Source: Scylla paramamosain (taxonomy: Eukaryota; Arthropoda; Malacostraca; Decapoda; Portunidae). From it: 64,000 bases of DNA. The notes below the pieces were generated by a model that ran no database searches, was not told the origin of the DNA, and saw only the letters and a program-made list of their open reading frames with translations. The translations under genes and the position numbers were made by a program. The DNA is taken from the NCBI RefSeq assembly GCF_035594125.1, contig NC_087190.1, positions 10,312,604-10,376,603 of the forward strand, in the 5' to 3' direction. This document shows positions 51,282-64,000 of the stretch, in pieces; position 1 is the stretch's first letter; the number at the start of each line of letters is the position of its first letter.

Positions 51282-52521
51282 TCAGAATTTTTGAACGATT
51301 TCTTTAAAATCAAACGCCATTTTCTTCCAGCGCCAAGGCCGCTTATTGCATTCCTCAGCCCATTTTCTGTCCCGCCCTGCGTTTTCTTCCTGCCCTTTGT
51401 CTTCCTTCTTTCTCTTTTCCTGATCCCTCCTCTCTTCCTCCTGGTCTCTTCTCATCCCTTCCATCTCTTCCTCCTGTCTCATTCTCTCTATCTCCTGCTG
51501 TTTCCTCCTTTCCTCCTCCAGGTGCTGGCTCAATCTTTCCTCCAATTCCTGCTGCCATCTCATTCTCTCCGCCTCGTCTCTATCCTCTCTCTCTTCCTTC
51601 TCTGCCTCACTGCCTTCAACATTCTCTGCCGCCTCCTCCTCCTTTCATCTCCCTCTTTCTCTTCCTCCTCCTGTTTACTGCTCTCATTTCCTTCTTCATC
51701 CTTCTGGCATTTTTCTACTCTTCTCATCCTCTCCTCTTTCTTTTCTCGCCTGATATTCTCTAGCTTCCTCTCTTCCTCTTCCCTCCTAAGCTTCTTCCTT
51801 CCCCACCTCTTCCTCCTCCTCCGCCTCCGCCTCCTCCTCCTCCTCCTCCTACTCCTCCTCCTCCTCCTCCTCCTCATCCTCCTCCTCTTCTTCTTCCTCT
51901 TCCTCCTTTTCTGCATTTTTCTTGCTCCAATTTCTCTCTCATGTCTTATCCTTCTTCATCTGGTTCTTATCTTTCCGGCGCTTCTCTCATTCTTTTTCCT
52001 CTTCTCCCAATCCACCCCCCTCTCTTCATCCTCCTCCCAGTACTTCGCTCTTTCTTCCGCCCGCTCCTCTTCTTCTTTCTTCTCTTCCTTCTCTTCCTCC
52101 TTATTCTCTTTTTTCTGCTCCTGCTCCTCTTCCTCCGATGCTTTAATTTCTGCTTCTTTCTTTGCCTCTTCTTCCTTCGTTCATCGTCCTTTTCCCGCCA
52201 CTGGTCCTCTTCTCTACTCTGCCGCTGGCTTCCATCCTCTTCCTTCCATGCCTTTTCCTTCCTTTGCTTCTTTCGCTTCCTCTCCCCCTCCTTCCTTTCC
52301 TGCCTTTCCTGTGGTTCCCCGCCGGCCTCCTCCTGGCGGCAGAGCGACTTGTACGCCGCCTGCAGCTGCTGGAACCGCACGGTTGCAGCAACTGCGTCGC
52401 CCGGATTCTTGTCGGGGTACAGTTCGAGGACGTTTCGTCGATAGGACCGCTTGATCTCAAGAGGAGCATCGCGGGCCACGCCGAGCACAGCGTGAATGCT
52501 TCTGGCAAAATGGGTGCTCAT
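51282..52521 (-). pseudogene. J-domain protein with charged coiled coil, broken paralogue
   Basis: From the ATG at 52521 (the Met matching the intact copy at 63698; an open upstream extension to 52581 is not conserved) the frame encodes a J domain. It has lost one codon in helix II (LEIKR versus LEEIKR) and carries YPD at the HPD motif (Tyr codon at 52417-52419). The HPD His is needed to stimulate Hsp70 ATPase in known J proteins, so this would be inactive as a J domain. A Lys/Arg/Glu-rich region follows, and the frame is lost near 51967. Charged segments continue in other frames at 51916-51560 and 51563-51282, the last ending FKEIVQKF as in the intact copy. Thus a full-length gene was duplicated and then decayed. 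Confidence 0.85.
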
Positions 52522-53214
52522 CCTTGCTTTTGCCAGAGTAAGCAAGTGTTTCGAAGTGAATCCACTTCTAGTCACTGCCACTTATTGGTAGATTTCTTTT
52601 ACTAAGTACTCGCGATATCATTTACACAGTACACACTTGAGAACTGAGACACTGATATGACAGAGGTGAAGTGATGCTTCGACGCTCTCTCTCTGGTGAC
52701 TGACTTCTAGCTGTTTTACTGAAGAAGAGAGGGGGAAGAGAAATAAGAGTTTGTACACATTGAAGGTAAAGTAGGAAATAGGAAGGACAGGAGGAGTTAA
52801 AAGTTGGCGGGCTGTCCACCTTGCTATTCTTGTGTAAGATTTATGGTGAGTTTTTTGCTGGCTGGAGATCAAGGTAGGAGTCGCCAGTCAGGTTTCTTTA
52901 CTGAACCTAGACAGTTGCTTTTATTTATTTATTTATTTATATTTATTTTTTAAATTTTATATACTGATTTCTTCTTCTTGTTCTTGTTCTTCTTTTTTTA
53001 CTATTTATTTATTTATTTATTTATTTATTTTTTCACTACCAAGGAGTGTACAAGTACATAATTGTACTAATATTTTTTTTCTTTTGCAGGTGCTTTACTG
53101 GATTCGATATCCGTTATATAAGTAAACCCTGATCAGTACTGAACTAGGTGAGTAGAGGTAAGTATTAGTCCTAAGACATCAGAAACTAAAAAAAAAATAA
53201 TAATAATAATAATA
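52522..53214 (-). other. Former promoter and upstream DNA of the J-domain pseudogene
   Basis: On the minus strand an AAGTCAGTCACCAGAGAGAG segment at about 52690-52712 aligns with the initiator region of the intact gene (AAATCAGTCATTAGAGAGAG), but no TATA element is seen about 30 bp upstream. Beyond 52870, short TTTA/TTATTT repeats occur. No gene recognised. Confidence 0.55.
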
Positions 53215-53946
53215 ATAATCCCTTTTTCCTCCTAAGCAGTAAAGAAGATAAAGTACTAATCTTAAAAGACAAGTAACTCAAGTAACTTATGATATACTTT
53301 TTTTTTTTCTATGCAATAAAGAAGAGTTAATAAACTGTTGATCCAGTCACTTTGTTTCATCATCCTGTAAGTCTGAGACAGAGCAGTGCTGGGAAAGGTA
53401 AGTAGGAATACCTAGTAAGTACTGACTTGTTAAGTGTAAACTGAAGGATTATTCATGTGGTGTGGAGACTCGAGGTGTTTTAGCGACTGAGATGTGGTTG
53501 TGTGAAACTGAGGAGTCGGGCAAGTTTGTATACTAGATAAACTGCTCGGGAGATTTTTATTATATCCTTCTATGTTTACTTGAGCATGAATTAGATTTTT
53601 ATAGATATAATGATCGTCCAGGTGTAATGGTGTCCAGACTTTTGCTGCCTGTTCGTGAAGTTTGATATTTATAGGTTGTGTTTTGGTAGCTTTATGAATT
53701 TCCTCTGTGGTGAGTGTATGTGGGTACTTTTGACCTGCAGCGAAGCGAAGTAGTCTATTTTGTACCTTCTGTAGAATACTGATCTGGGTAGTGGATAATA
53801 CATAAACAGGGACAGGGGGATATTCTAAAATGGGTATTACTAATGCTTTAACCAGGCGTGTTTTAATTTTGGTTGGTAGATCTCGTAGAATATATAATTT
53901 CCTTAGTGCAGCATTGGCTTTATTCTTTCTTTTTATAGTGTTTGTT

Positions 53947-54432
53947 TTATATCCGTAACTGTTGATTTTGAGGCCAAGGGTTTTTTCCAGTAGATTTAAA
54001 TTCTATTTCAGTGCCCTTTATATTTAGTGGGTGTGTGACTCTGGCGTCGAAGTGTAACGGAGTGGACTTCTGTATGTTAGTTTTTATTTTGCATTTTTCC
54101 TCAAATTTATTGATCTTTATTATTTCTCTCTCAGTGATGATATTTATTATAGATTTAGATCTTCCTTGATATCCAATAACTTGTGTCATGTCATCTGCAT
54201 AAGTGATATATATGTATATATATATACCTTTGTAGGGTTTTCTGATGTCGTTGGTATATATGGTGAAGATGGTTGGCGAAAGCACACTGCCCTGAGGCAC
54301 TCCGCACTCTAAGTTGATGTTTGGACCTGTGTAATTATTTATTTTGACGCGGGCTTTCCCATCATTCAGGAAGTCACAGAGAAGTCGTTCAATGGTTGAT
54401 GGAAGTTGAAGATGTAGTGTTTTGTATTTCAA
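53947..54432 (-). pseudogene. Jockey-type reverse transcriptase, core fragment
   Basis: The frame contains [38 protein letters not shown] and the active site ITYADDMTQ. A TA-rich expansion encodes an inserted IYIYIYI just before YADD, which would disrupt the palm. Upstream, frames are broken near 54430-54700. Dead copy. Confidence 0.85.
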
Positions 54433-54710
54433 ACCGTTATGCCACGCTTTGTCGAATGCTTTGGATATATCACGTAAGATTATATGGCACTGCCTCCGTT
54501 GGCTTTGTATTGAGCTATTTGCTCGGTGATTAATGCTAAGGCCATATGAGTGCCTTTCCCCATGCTAAACCCAAACTAAATTTTCGTTATAGAGATTATT
54601 TATTTCTAGGTGTTTTCTTAATCTGTTGTTGATAATTCTTTCAAAATTTTTTTCCAGGGACTTCCAGAAGTGAAACTGGTCTATAGTTTTCGACCTGGTG
54701 TGGAGATTTA

Positions 54711-55427
54711 TCAGCTTTGGGTATTAATAATTGAAGCTTTCCAGTGGTCTGGGAAATAACCAGATGAGAGATATGCATTAAAAATGTCTTTGAGGCGGTT
54801 AATTGCGGATTCAGGTAATTCGTTATCGTCTTGGCTGAAAATCCTGGACCAGTGTTGTCTGTGCAGCTCTTCTTTGTCTGGCGTAGAGAATACTTTGGTG
54901 TTGTGGGAGTTAATTAGGTAGTGGGCTTCTGGAATGGACTGTCCTGTCGGGTTCTTATTTTTTTTCCAAAAGAACTCTGGGTTAGGGAAGCTTGCTTCGA
55001 TGTTTTGTAGAGTTTTGCTCCAGCTTTCGTTGGAACTTATAATAAGAGCTTCGGATAGATAAGTTTTTATGGTTTTATAGGTTAAGAAGTGGTGTGGTGT
55101 CCAGCCGTAAACTGTTGAGTGGTGTTTTATTGCGTTAAATTGAGAGATTATTTTTTGTGTGCGATAGCTGAGCTTTGGGTGCGGTAGAGGGCGCAGGTGC
55201 ATGCAAGGAATGTGTGCGTCTATTGAAGTTTCAGTGATTTTGTGGCAGTATGTGATTGGTGTGTCTATTACTTCGAGGGCAATGTTGTCTAGGTTATTGT
55301 GTTTAGTATTGTTGTCAGTGCTTTCTTGGAACAGGCTCCACCTTGATCTTTTAAAGTCAGGTCTGGGGGGTATTGGTACATAAATGGGTGAAGACGAAAT
55401 AGTAAGGTTGACGGAAGAGTAAGGCAA
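54711..55427 (-). pseudogene. Jockey-type LINE, endonuclease-RT linker fragment
   Basis: 238 codons unbroken on minus. SSSPIYVPIPPRPDFKRSRW resembles the end of the endonuclease domain. It is followed by a linker with a WSKTLQNIE segment and PNPEFFWKKNKN, as in Jockey-clade ORF2 proteins before the reverse transcriptase, and ends with FPDHWKASII. A separate piece of the endonuclease lies just upstream at about 55440-55700. Confidence 0.8.
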
Positions 55428-55720
55428 ATTGGGATGTGGTCACTTGTGAGACGTCCCTGTGAAATATGAGTGTTGTGATGAGTTTTGTTAATTTGTGAGT
55501 ATTAAGTCAGAATTTGTTCCTCTCCGATGGGTGAAAAAGTAGGAAAAGGAGAGCCAATATGTTGAATCGTCTTGTTTTTAATTAATGTGCTAAGCTGAGT
55601 GCCTTTTTATTGCTATAACCAAGGATGGGGTGGTTGGCGTTAAGGTCGGCAATTAAGTAAACTGGGATGTTTCTGCGGAAGAGTCTGCGGAAGAGGTGAA
55701 GTCTGGGATTGGAATGTATG

Positions 55721-56252
55721 GTCTTAAAACTGTCACTGCGCTGCTTGTGTCCTGCTTCTCTCCTTCTTGTCTGTTGTCCTTGTTACGAGCCACACGTTAG
55801 AGTTGGAGTCAAAACACTTTCAAACATAATTTTCTTGGATGTTAGAGGTACATGTGCATCCTTCAGTAGTGGACATAATGCTCCTGTTTATTTAGTATAT
55901 TGCACTATTCTATCGGTTATTTCTTGTTTATTATTTCCTTTTGTTGTAAATACACTTCCTAAGTATTTCACTTCTTCGACGTCTTTGACTCTGCTTCCCT
56001 GTATTTCCACCACGAAGTCTTCTTATTCCCCTCTACAGAATTTCATTATTTATTTGTTTTTCCGCCTTCATCTTTAAACGTGCATTTGTCAGTACCTCGT
56101 GAATGTCAACAGTGGTCCTTCCAAGTCTTGCCTGTCGTCACTCCATACGGCTGTATCATCCGCGTATCCCATTGTGTCTCCTTCTCCTGGTTGTCTATGT
56201 CCCCTTTTGTAACACTTCATTACTGCATCCATGTCATCCATCGTCTTTCCTT
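55721..56252 (-). pseudogene. LINE reverse-transcriptase fragment, third family, copy 1
   Basis: 532 bp almost identical to 58722-59258. On minus it encodes GYADDTAVWSDDR (active site at about 56155-56167), VVEIQGSRVKDVEEVKYLGS and VLTPTLTCGS, the palm-thumb of an RTE/CR1-like element. Both copies pass into the T-rich array at the same base. It is cut off at 55720, where the Jockey LINE begins. Confidence 0.85.
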
Positions 56253-58380
<2,128 letters not shown>

Positions 58381-58381
58381 G

Positions 58382-59258
58382 TTAGAGATGAATCTCTGCC
58401 AGTGGGGCAAGCCTCCTCATCCATTCTCGTCTGTCTTGCTTAGTCCCTTGTCTTCTAAGTTCCTCTATTTCTGTCATGTTGTATCTATCCAGTGTCTCCT
58501 TAACAGCATCTCTCCATCTTTTCTTGGGTCTTCCCCTCGGCCTATTACTGTTTGGTCCCCATTCCATTTTCTTTTGGCAATTCTTCCCTCGTCCATCTTC
58601 TCAAGATGTCCTAGCCACCTCACCTGAGCCGCGTCCATTTTGCTGAACACTGAGACAACTCCAAAATCTTCTCTGATTTGATTATTTCTGATTTTATCTC
58701 TTCTTGTCTTTCCTGTAATCAGTCTTAAAACTGTCACTGCGCTGCTTGTGTCCTGCTTCTCTCCTTCTTGTCTGTTGTCCTTGTTACGAGCCACACGTTA
58801 GAGTTGGAGTCAAAACACTTTCAAACATAATTTTCTTGGATGTTAGAGGTACATGTGCATCCTTCAGTAGTGGACATAATGCTCCTGTTCATTTAGTATA
58901 TTGCACTATTCTATCGGTTATTTCTTGTTTATTATTTCCTTTTGTTGTAAATACACTTCCTAAGTATTTGACTTCTTCGACGTCTTTGACTCTGCTTCCC
59001 TGTATTTCCACCACGAAGTCTTCTTATTCCCCTCTACAGAATTTCATTATTTATTTGTTTTTTTTTTTCACCTTCATCTTTAAACGTGCATTTGTCAGTA
59101 CCTCGTGAATGTCAACAGTGGTCCTTCCAAGTCTTGCCTGTCGTCACTCCATACGGCTGTATCATCCGCGTATCCCATTGTGTCTCCTTCTCCTGGTTGT
59201 CTATGTCCCCTTTTGTAACACTTCATTACTGCATCCATGTCATCCATCGTCTTTCCTT
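58382..59258 (-). pseudogene. LINE reverse-transcriptase 3' half, third family, copy 2
   Basis: Longer version of the fragment at 55721. After YADD (59162-59173) and the thumb (58722-59258) it continues with TGKTRRDKIRN, VRWLGHLEKMDEGRI and GRPKKRWRDAVKETLDRY, ending LAPLAEIHL at 58382. This is the common C-terminal 'WLGHxxRM...RGRPxxRW' region of these LINEs. Frames are broken in at least two places. The 537-bp shared part differs from copy 1 at only a handful of sites, so one is a recent duplicate of the other. Confidence 0.87.
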
Positions 59259-60171
59259 AACTTATTATATTTTTATTGATTTTCCTTTTTTTTTTTTTTA
59301 AGTGTATTTTGCATTTAGTTATTTACTTTCTATATCTATTTCTATATTTTTTTTGTTCGCCTTTTCTTAATTTGTTATATTTTTTTTTCTTTTGGTGTAT
59401 ACTCTTAATATCTATTTTCTATATTCTATATCTGTTTCTACATTTTTTTCCTTTTCTCAATTTATTATATTTTTATTGATTTTTTTTCTTTCAGTACATC
59501 TTAAGATTACTCTTAATAGGTATCTATTTTTTATATCTATTTCAATTTTTTTTCTTTTCTCTATTTAATTTTTATTGACATTTTTTTCTTTTAGTATATC
59601 TTAAGTTCACTCTTGATATCTATTTAAGATAGATTTTTTTGTTTTCTTAATTTATTATAATTTTATTGATTTTTCTTTCTATTTTCTTAATATATATTTT
59701 CTATATCTATATCTTTTCTTTGTTTTAATTTATTTAATTAGATTTTATTTTATTGTATCTTAAGTTTACTCTTAGTATCTATTTTCTATATCTATATTTT
59801 TTTTTTCGACTTTTCTTAATGTTTTATATTTTTAGTGATTTTTCAATAGCTGTGTCTTAGTTTATTCTTAATATTTATTTTATATATCTATATATTTTTT
59901 TCTTTTCTTAATTTTTTTTTTTCGTTTTTTTCTTTTAGTTTATCTTAAGGTTGGTTACTTAAGCTTAATATCTACTTTCTGTATCTATATGTACATATAT
60001 TTTTTTCTTTTCTTGATGTATTATATTTTTATTGATTTTTTTTTTGTGTATCTTAAATTTACTCTTAATATCTGTTTTCTATATATCTATTTCTTTTTTT
60101 CGTCTTTTCTTGAATTATTATATTTTTTGTTGATTTTTTTTTCTTTTGGTATACCTTAAGTTTACTCTTAA

Positions 60172-60354
60172 GTGGACCCTACACGATCAATATTATTGAC
60201 ACAATATATTGACTCATTTTATTGTGCAATAAAATATCAAACACTTTTTGATGTCTTCAATATATTGTGTCATTCTTCAATACCGCCCTTCACTGTCTGT
60301 AATATTGTACAATACGGAATATTGTGCAATAATATTGATCGTGCTGGGTCACCT
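60172..60354. mobile_element. 183-bp MITE flanked by TTAA
   Basis: Terminal inverted repeats: left GACCCTACACGATCAATATT, right (reverse-complemented) GACCCAGCACGATCAATATT. TTAA precedes (60168-60171) and follows (60355-60358), and the array unit itself normally reads CTCTTAATATC here, so TTAA was duplicated on insertion. TTAA targets point to piggyBac-like or related transposases. No coding capacity. Confidence 0.85.
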
Positions 60355-61052
60355 TTAATATCTATTTTCTATATCTATATCTATTTCTACATGTTTTTTT
60401 TTCTTTTCTTAATTTATTTTCTATACATATTTTTTTTTCTTTTTTATTTGTTTATTTTTTCTTTTTCTTTTTTTATTTTAGTGTATCTTAAGGTCACTCT
60501 TAATATATATTTTGTCTATTTTTTTCTTTTCTAAATTCATTTGATTTTTTTTCTTTTAATGCATCTTAATGTTATTCTTAATATCTATTTTCTATATCTA
60601 TATTTTCTTTTCCTTTATTTTTTTTTCTTTTTATTGACTTTTGTGTTATTATATTGGCAGCATAACGTAGACATAACACTGCAAGTCATCACCTAACACT
60701 GCCATTACGTCACTCATCACTGCTCATCACATTTTCTCTCTTCTTATTTTATTTTTATTGATTTAAGGTGTACCTTAAATTTACTCTTATTATCTATTTT
60801 CTATATATCTATTTTTTTCGTCTTTTTCTTAAATTATTATATTTTTATAGATTTTTCTTTTTGTGTACTCTTAATAGACCTATCTATTTTCTATATCTAT
60901 TTCTATATTTTTTCTTTTCTTAATTTATTATATTTTTACTGATTTTTCTTTCTTTTAGTGCATCTTAAATTTACTCTTAATATCTATTTTCTATAAATTT
61001 ATTTATTTATTTATTTTTTCTCTTAGTGCGTCTTAATGTTACTCTTAACGTC

Positions 61053-61181
<129 letters not shown>

Positions 61182-61928
61182 TTTTTCGTCCTTTTTAATT
61201 ATTTGATTTTTATTGTTTTTTTTTATTTTAGTGCATCTTAAGGTTACTCTTAATATCTATTTTCTATATCTATTTCTATATTGTTTTTCTTTTCTTAATT
61301 TATTATATTTTTACTGATTTTCTTTCTTTTAGTGTATCTTAAATTTACTCTTAATATCTATTTCCTATATTTTTTTTCTTTTTTTTTTCTTTTAGTGCAT
61401 CTTAATGTTACTCTTAACGTCTATATTTTTTTTTCGTCCTTTTTAATTTATTTGATTTTTATTGTTTTTTTTCTTAGTGCATCTTAAGGTTACTCTTAAT
61501 ATCTATTTTCTATATCTATTTCTACATCTTTTTTTTTCTTTTCTTAATTTATTATATTTTTACTGATTTTTTTTCTTTTAGTGTACCTTAAATTTACTCT
61601 TAATATCTATTTTCTATATATTTTTTTCTTTTTTTTTTCTTTTAGTGCATCTTAATGTTACTCTTAACGTCTATATTTTTTTTCGTCTTTTCTTAATTTA
61701 TTTGATTTTTGTTTGTTTTTTTTCTTTTAGTGCACCTTAAGGCTACTCTTAATATCTGTGTTCTACATCTATTTATTTTTTTTCTTTCTTATCTTTTTTT
61801 TCTTTTTATTGACTTTTCTGTTGTTATATCAGGGCATCATAACAGCAACACAACATTCCAAGCCATCACCTAACACTGCCATCACTATTCACTACTCATC
61901 CATTTTTTTCTATCTTTTATTATTTAAT

Positions 61929-63698
61929 TCACTCATTCAGTTTTTTTTTCGATTTTTTATTTTTTATATTTTTTTTCCAGAATTTTTGAACGATTTCTTT
62001 CAAACCAAACGCTATTTTCTTCCAGCGCAAAGGCCGCTTATTGCGTTCCTCGTCTCGTTTTCTGTCCCGTCCTGCGTGTTCTTCCTGTCCTTTCTCTTTC
62101 CTTTCTCTCTCTTCCTGTTCCCTCCTCTCTTCCTCCTGTTCTCTTCTCATCCTTTCCATCTTTTCCTCCTGTCTTATTCCCTCCACCTCTTGCTGCTTCC
62201 TCCTTTCCTCCTCCAGGTGTTGCCTCAATTTTTCCTCCAATTCCTGCTGGCGTCTCACTCTCTCCTCGCCGCGTCTCTTTATCCCCTCTCTCTTCCTTCT
62301 CTGCCTCACTGCCTTCAACGTCCTCTGCAGCCTCCTTCTCCCTCCATCCCACCTCCCTTCTTCTTCCTCCTGTTTACTGCTTTCATTTCCTTCCTCCTCC
62401 TCCTCCTGGTACTCTTCTACTCTCCTTCTCTTCCTTTCCTCCTCTTCTGTCTCCTCTGTTTGTCGCTTCCTTCTCATCCTCTCCTGTTCTTTTTCTCGCC
62501 TGATGTTCTCTTGTTTCTTCTCTTCCCTTCTAAGCCTCTCTTTCTCTCTCTCTTCTTCCTCTCGTCTAACCTTTTCTTTCTCCTTCTCTTCTTCTTCTCG
62601 CCTAATCCTTTCCTTCTCTTGGTGTTTAACTCTCTCTTTCTCCCGCTCTTCCTCTTCTTTCCTCCTCCTGCTTTCCTCTTTCTCCTTCTCCTCCTCCATC
62701 TCCCTCTTTCGTTCGTTCGCCTTTCTCTGTTCCTCATGTCGCCGTCTTCTCATCCTCACCTCTTCCTCTTGTTGTCTCTTTCTCTCTTCCTCTCTTCGCT
62801 TCTTCCTTCTCTCCCTTGCATTCTGCTTACCCACTGGTTTCTCCGCTTTCCAGTTCTTCTCCTCCTCCTTCTCCTCCTCCTCCTGCTCTTCCTTCTCTGA
62901 TGTTCTTTTATTCTTCCTCTTCCTCTCCCATGCTCTCTCTTTCTTTATTTCCTCCTTGTCTTTGCGGGGCCCCGTCTCCTGTTTCTTTCTTTCCTCCCAG
63001 TCCATTTGCCTTTCTTCTTCCTTCCCCACCTTTTCCTCCTCCTCCTCCTCCTCCTCCTCCTCCCCTTCTTCCTCCTCCTCTTCTGCTGTTTTCTTGCTCC
63101 ATTTTCTCTCCCATGTATTTTCGTTCATCTGATTCTTATCTTTTCGGTGCCTTCTCTCATTCTTTTTCTTCTTTTCCCAGTCCTTCCCCCTCACTTCATC
63201 CTCCCAGTACTTCGCCCTTTCTTCCGCCTGCTCCTCCTCTTCTTCCTTTTCTTTCTCCTCATTCTCTTCCTCCTCCTCCTCCTCCTCCTCCTCCTCCTCC
63301 TCCTCCGATGCTTCGCTGCTCTGCTTCTTTCTCTGCCTTTTCTTTTTCTTCTTCCGTTTATCGTCCTTTTCCCACCACCGGTCTTCCTCTTTACGCTGCC
63401 GCTGCCTTCCATCCTCTTCCTTCCACGCCTTTTCCTGCTGCTCTTCTCGTTTCCACTCCCCCTCCTTCTTTTCCTGCCTTTCCTGTGGCTCCCCGCCGGC
63501 CTCCTTCTGGCGGCAGAGCGTCTCGTACGCCGCCTGCAGCTGCTGGAATCGCACGGTTGCAGCAGCTGCGTCCCCCGGGTTCTTGTCGGGGTGCAATTCG
63601 AGGGCCTTTCGTCGATAGGCCCGCTTGATCTCCTCCAGTGGAGCGTCGCGAGCCACGCCGAGCATAGCGTGAATACTTCCGGCAAAAGGGGGACTCAT
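61929..63698 (-). CDS. J-domain protein with long charged (Glu/Lys/Arg) region
   Basis: 589 codons in one exon from the ATG at 63698. Residues about 8-64 form a J domain: helix I/II with IKRAYRRKALELHPDKNP, the HPD motif at residues 36-38 (His codon 63591-63593), then FQQLQAAYETLCRQ in helix III. J proteins dock on Hsp70 and stimulate its ATPase. The remaining 520 residues are highly charged, with long Glu runs and EEERKRQQEE-type heptads, likely a trichohyalin-like coiled coil or single alpha-helix. There is no Gly/Phe region, zinc finger or DnaJ C-terminal domain, so it would be a class C type J protein. It ends with a basic tail (KNIKNKKSKKKLNE). No signal peptide or membrane span, so probably cytosolic or nuclear. 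It has a TATA/initiator promoter and a broken paralogue at 51282-52521. I know no named orthologue. Confidence 0.8.
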   Translation of the reverse strand: MSPPFAGSIHAMLGVARDAPLEEIKRAYRRKALELHPDKNPGDAAAATVRFQQLQAAYETLCRQKEAGGEPQERQEKKEGEWKREEQQEKAWKEEDGRQRQRKEEDRWWEKDDKRKKKKKRQRKKQSSEASEEEEEEEEEEEEEENEEKEKEEEEEQAEERAKYWEDEVRGKDWEKKKKNERRHRKDKNQMNENTWERKWSKKTAEEEEEEGEEEEEEEEEEKVGKEEERQMDWEERKKQETGPRKDKEEIKKERAWERKRKNKRTSEKEEQEEEEKEEEKNWKAEKPVGKQNARERRKKRREEERKRQQEEEVRMRRRRHEEQRKANERKREMEEEKEKEESRRRKEEEEREKERVKHQEKERIRREEEEKEKEKVRREEEEREKERLRREEKKQENIRREKEQERMRRKRQTEETEEEERKRRRVEEYQEEEEEGNESSKQEEEEGRWDGGRRRLQRTLKAVRQRRKREGIKRRGEERVRRQQELEEKLRQHLEEERRKQQEVEGIRQEEKMERMRREQEEERREQEERERKEKGQEEHAGRDRKRDEERNKRPLRWKKIAFGLKEIVQKFWKKNIKNKKSKKKLNE

Positions 63699-63878
63699 CC
63701 TTGCTTTTGCCGTAGTATTCCGCTGTTAATTTACTTCTAGTCGCTTTTTCTTGCTGATAGATGTTTCTCCCTGATGATACTACACGCGATATGCTTTTCG
63801 AGTACGATTTACACTTGACAATTAAGACGCTGTTACGACAGGGGAGATGTTGCTCCTACGTTCTCTCTCTAATGACTG
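63699..63878 (-). other. 5' UTR of the J-domain gene
   Basis: About 179 nt between the predicted initiator A (63877) and the ATG. Part of it is shared with the pseudogene copy (GGCAAAAGCAAGGATGAG around the start codon; GAGAGAGAGCG-like sequence after the initiator), showing that the duplication included the promoter region. Confidence 0.6.
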
Positions 63879-63967
63879 ATTTCTAGGTACTTATACTGGC
63901 CTTTTTATACGGAGGCAGTGGATCACGATCAGGAACTGACCAATCAGATTGTCGGAAGACAGCCAAT
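63875..63967 (-). promoter_or_regulatory. Core promoter of the J-domain gene
   Basis: On the minus strand: CCAAT-box cores (ATTGG) at 63963-63967 and 63940-63944, TATAAAAA at 63909-63902, and the arthropod initiator TCAGT at 63879-63875. The distance from the first T of the TATA box to the initiator A is 32 nt, the normal spacing. Confidence 0.75.
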
Positions 63968-64000
63968 CAGATGCTACAATTTGAGGTACATGAACCACAG

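Larger units (their letters stand above)
53215..55720 (-). mobile_element. Jockey-type LINE, degraded
   Basis: Minus-strand remains of an APE endonuclease C-terminus (PVYLIADLNANHPI near 55660, THRRGT near 55530), a linker, a reverse transcriptase and the C-terminal domain typical of Jockey elements (LVKALVIPILEYPP, then LQKVQNRLLRFA near 53740-53860). It may end in an (ATT)n tail at about 53190-53218. Unrelated in sequence to LINE copies A-D. Confidence 0.8.

Noticed and set aside
51291..52454. Long plus-strand open frame (387 codons, Ser/Leu/Phe-rich) opposite the J-domain pseudogene
   Set aside because: It is the antisense of Glu/Lys/Arg codons (GAG, AAG, AGG become CTC, CTT, CCT), which rarely give stops. 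No domain, no promoter, and the T-rich array runs into it.
61758..63740. Plus-strand open frames of 244-380 codons opposite the intact J-domain gene
   Set aside because: Same antisense composition effect; the minus frame has a J domain and a promoter, these have neither.

Overview
The window looks like a nuclear contig from an arthropod, most likely a decapod crustacean. Reasons: long GA, GT and TA microsatellites, degenerate TTAGG-type (insect/crustacean telomere motif) blocks, several families of APE-type non-LTR retrotransposons, a BEL/Pao LTR retrotransposon, hAT and Tigger relics, and AT-rich intergenic DNA with no operon structure. The organism assignment is an inference from this mix; no single-copy marker gene proves it.

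Layout. 1-9361 is mostly non-coding: microsatellites, a 37-bp minisatellite (2592-2887), a 200-bp-arm inverted repeat (about 3590-4210) and a decayed LINE (6270-7860). 9362-11193 is a dead hAT transposon with recognisable terminal repeats and an 8-bp target duplication. 12317-14033 is a 5'-truncated LINE with an intact reverse-transcriptase frame. 14691-14990 is a 103-bp-arm foldback repeat. 15540-17540 is a decayed minus-strand LINE of another family, itself invaded by a small hAT-like element. 17701-18361 (minus) is the best candidate host gene in the first half: an exon for a secreted or single-pass membrane protein ending at a good splice donor. 18682-19282 holds Tigger/pogo-like relics. 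19311-22628 and 26849-30130 are two plus-strand LINEs of the same family as the 12-kb copy.

30385-45371 is a nested stack. A full-length minus-strand LINE of that family is split first by a 2.75-kb DNA transposon (31092-33843) carrying a large uncharacterised DDE-like protein, and second by a BEL/Pao element (36246-45094, LTRs of 526 bp differing at about two positions). The Pao element is in turn split inside its reverse transcriptase by a 1013-bp, almost perfect foldback element (40452-41464) with a 4-bp target duplication.

45372-49250 holds GTAT repeats, short palindromes, a retroelement-like tail, a telomere-like block and a second hAT relic (47666-49221). 49250-63700 is dominated by a T-rich, roughly 100-115-bp degenerate tandem array. 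It lies on the 3' side of two related intronless J-domain genes on the minus strand. The copy at 61929-63698 is intact (589 aa, HPD motif, TATA plus TCAGT initiator promoter). The copy at about 51282-52521 is broken and has YPD in place of HPD. A Jockey-type LINE (about 53215-55720) and two near-identical pieces of another LINE (55721-56252, 58382-59258) sit within this block.

No rRNA, CRISPR, operon or prokaryotic signal was seen, and no tRNA was recognised by eye. Most protein-coding potential belongs to mobile elements. The likely host genes are the J-domain gene at 63.7 kb, its broken paralogue, and the membrane-protein exon at 18 kb.
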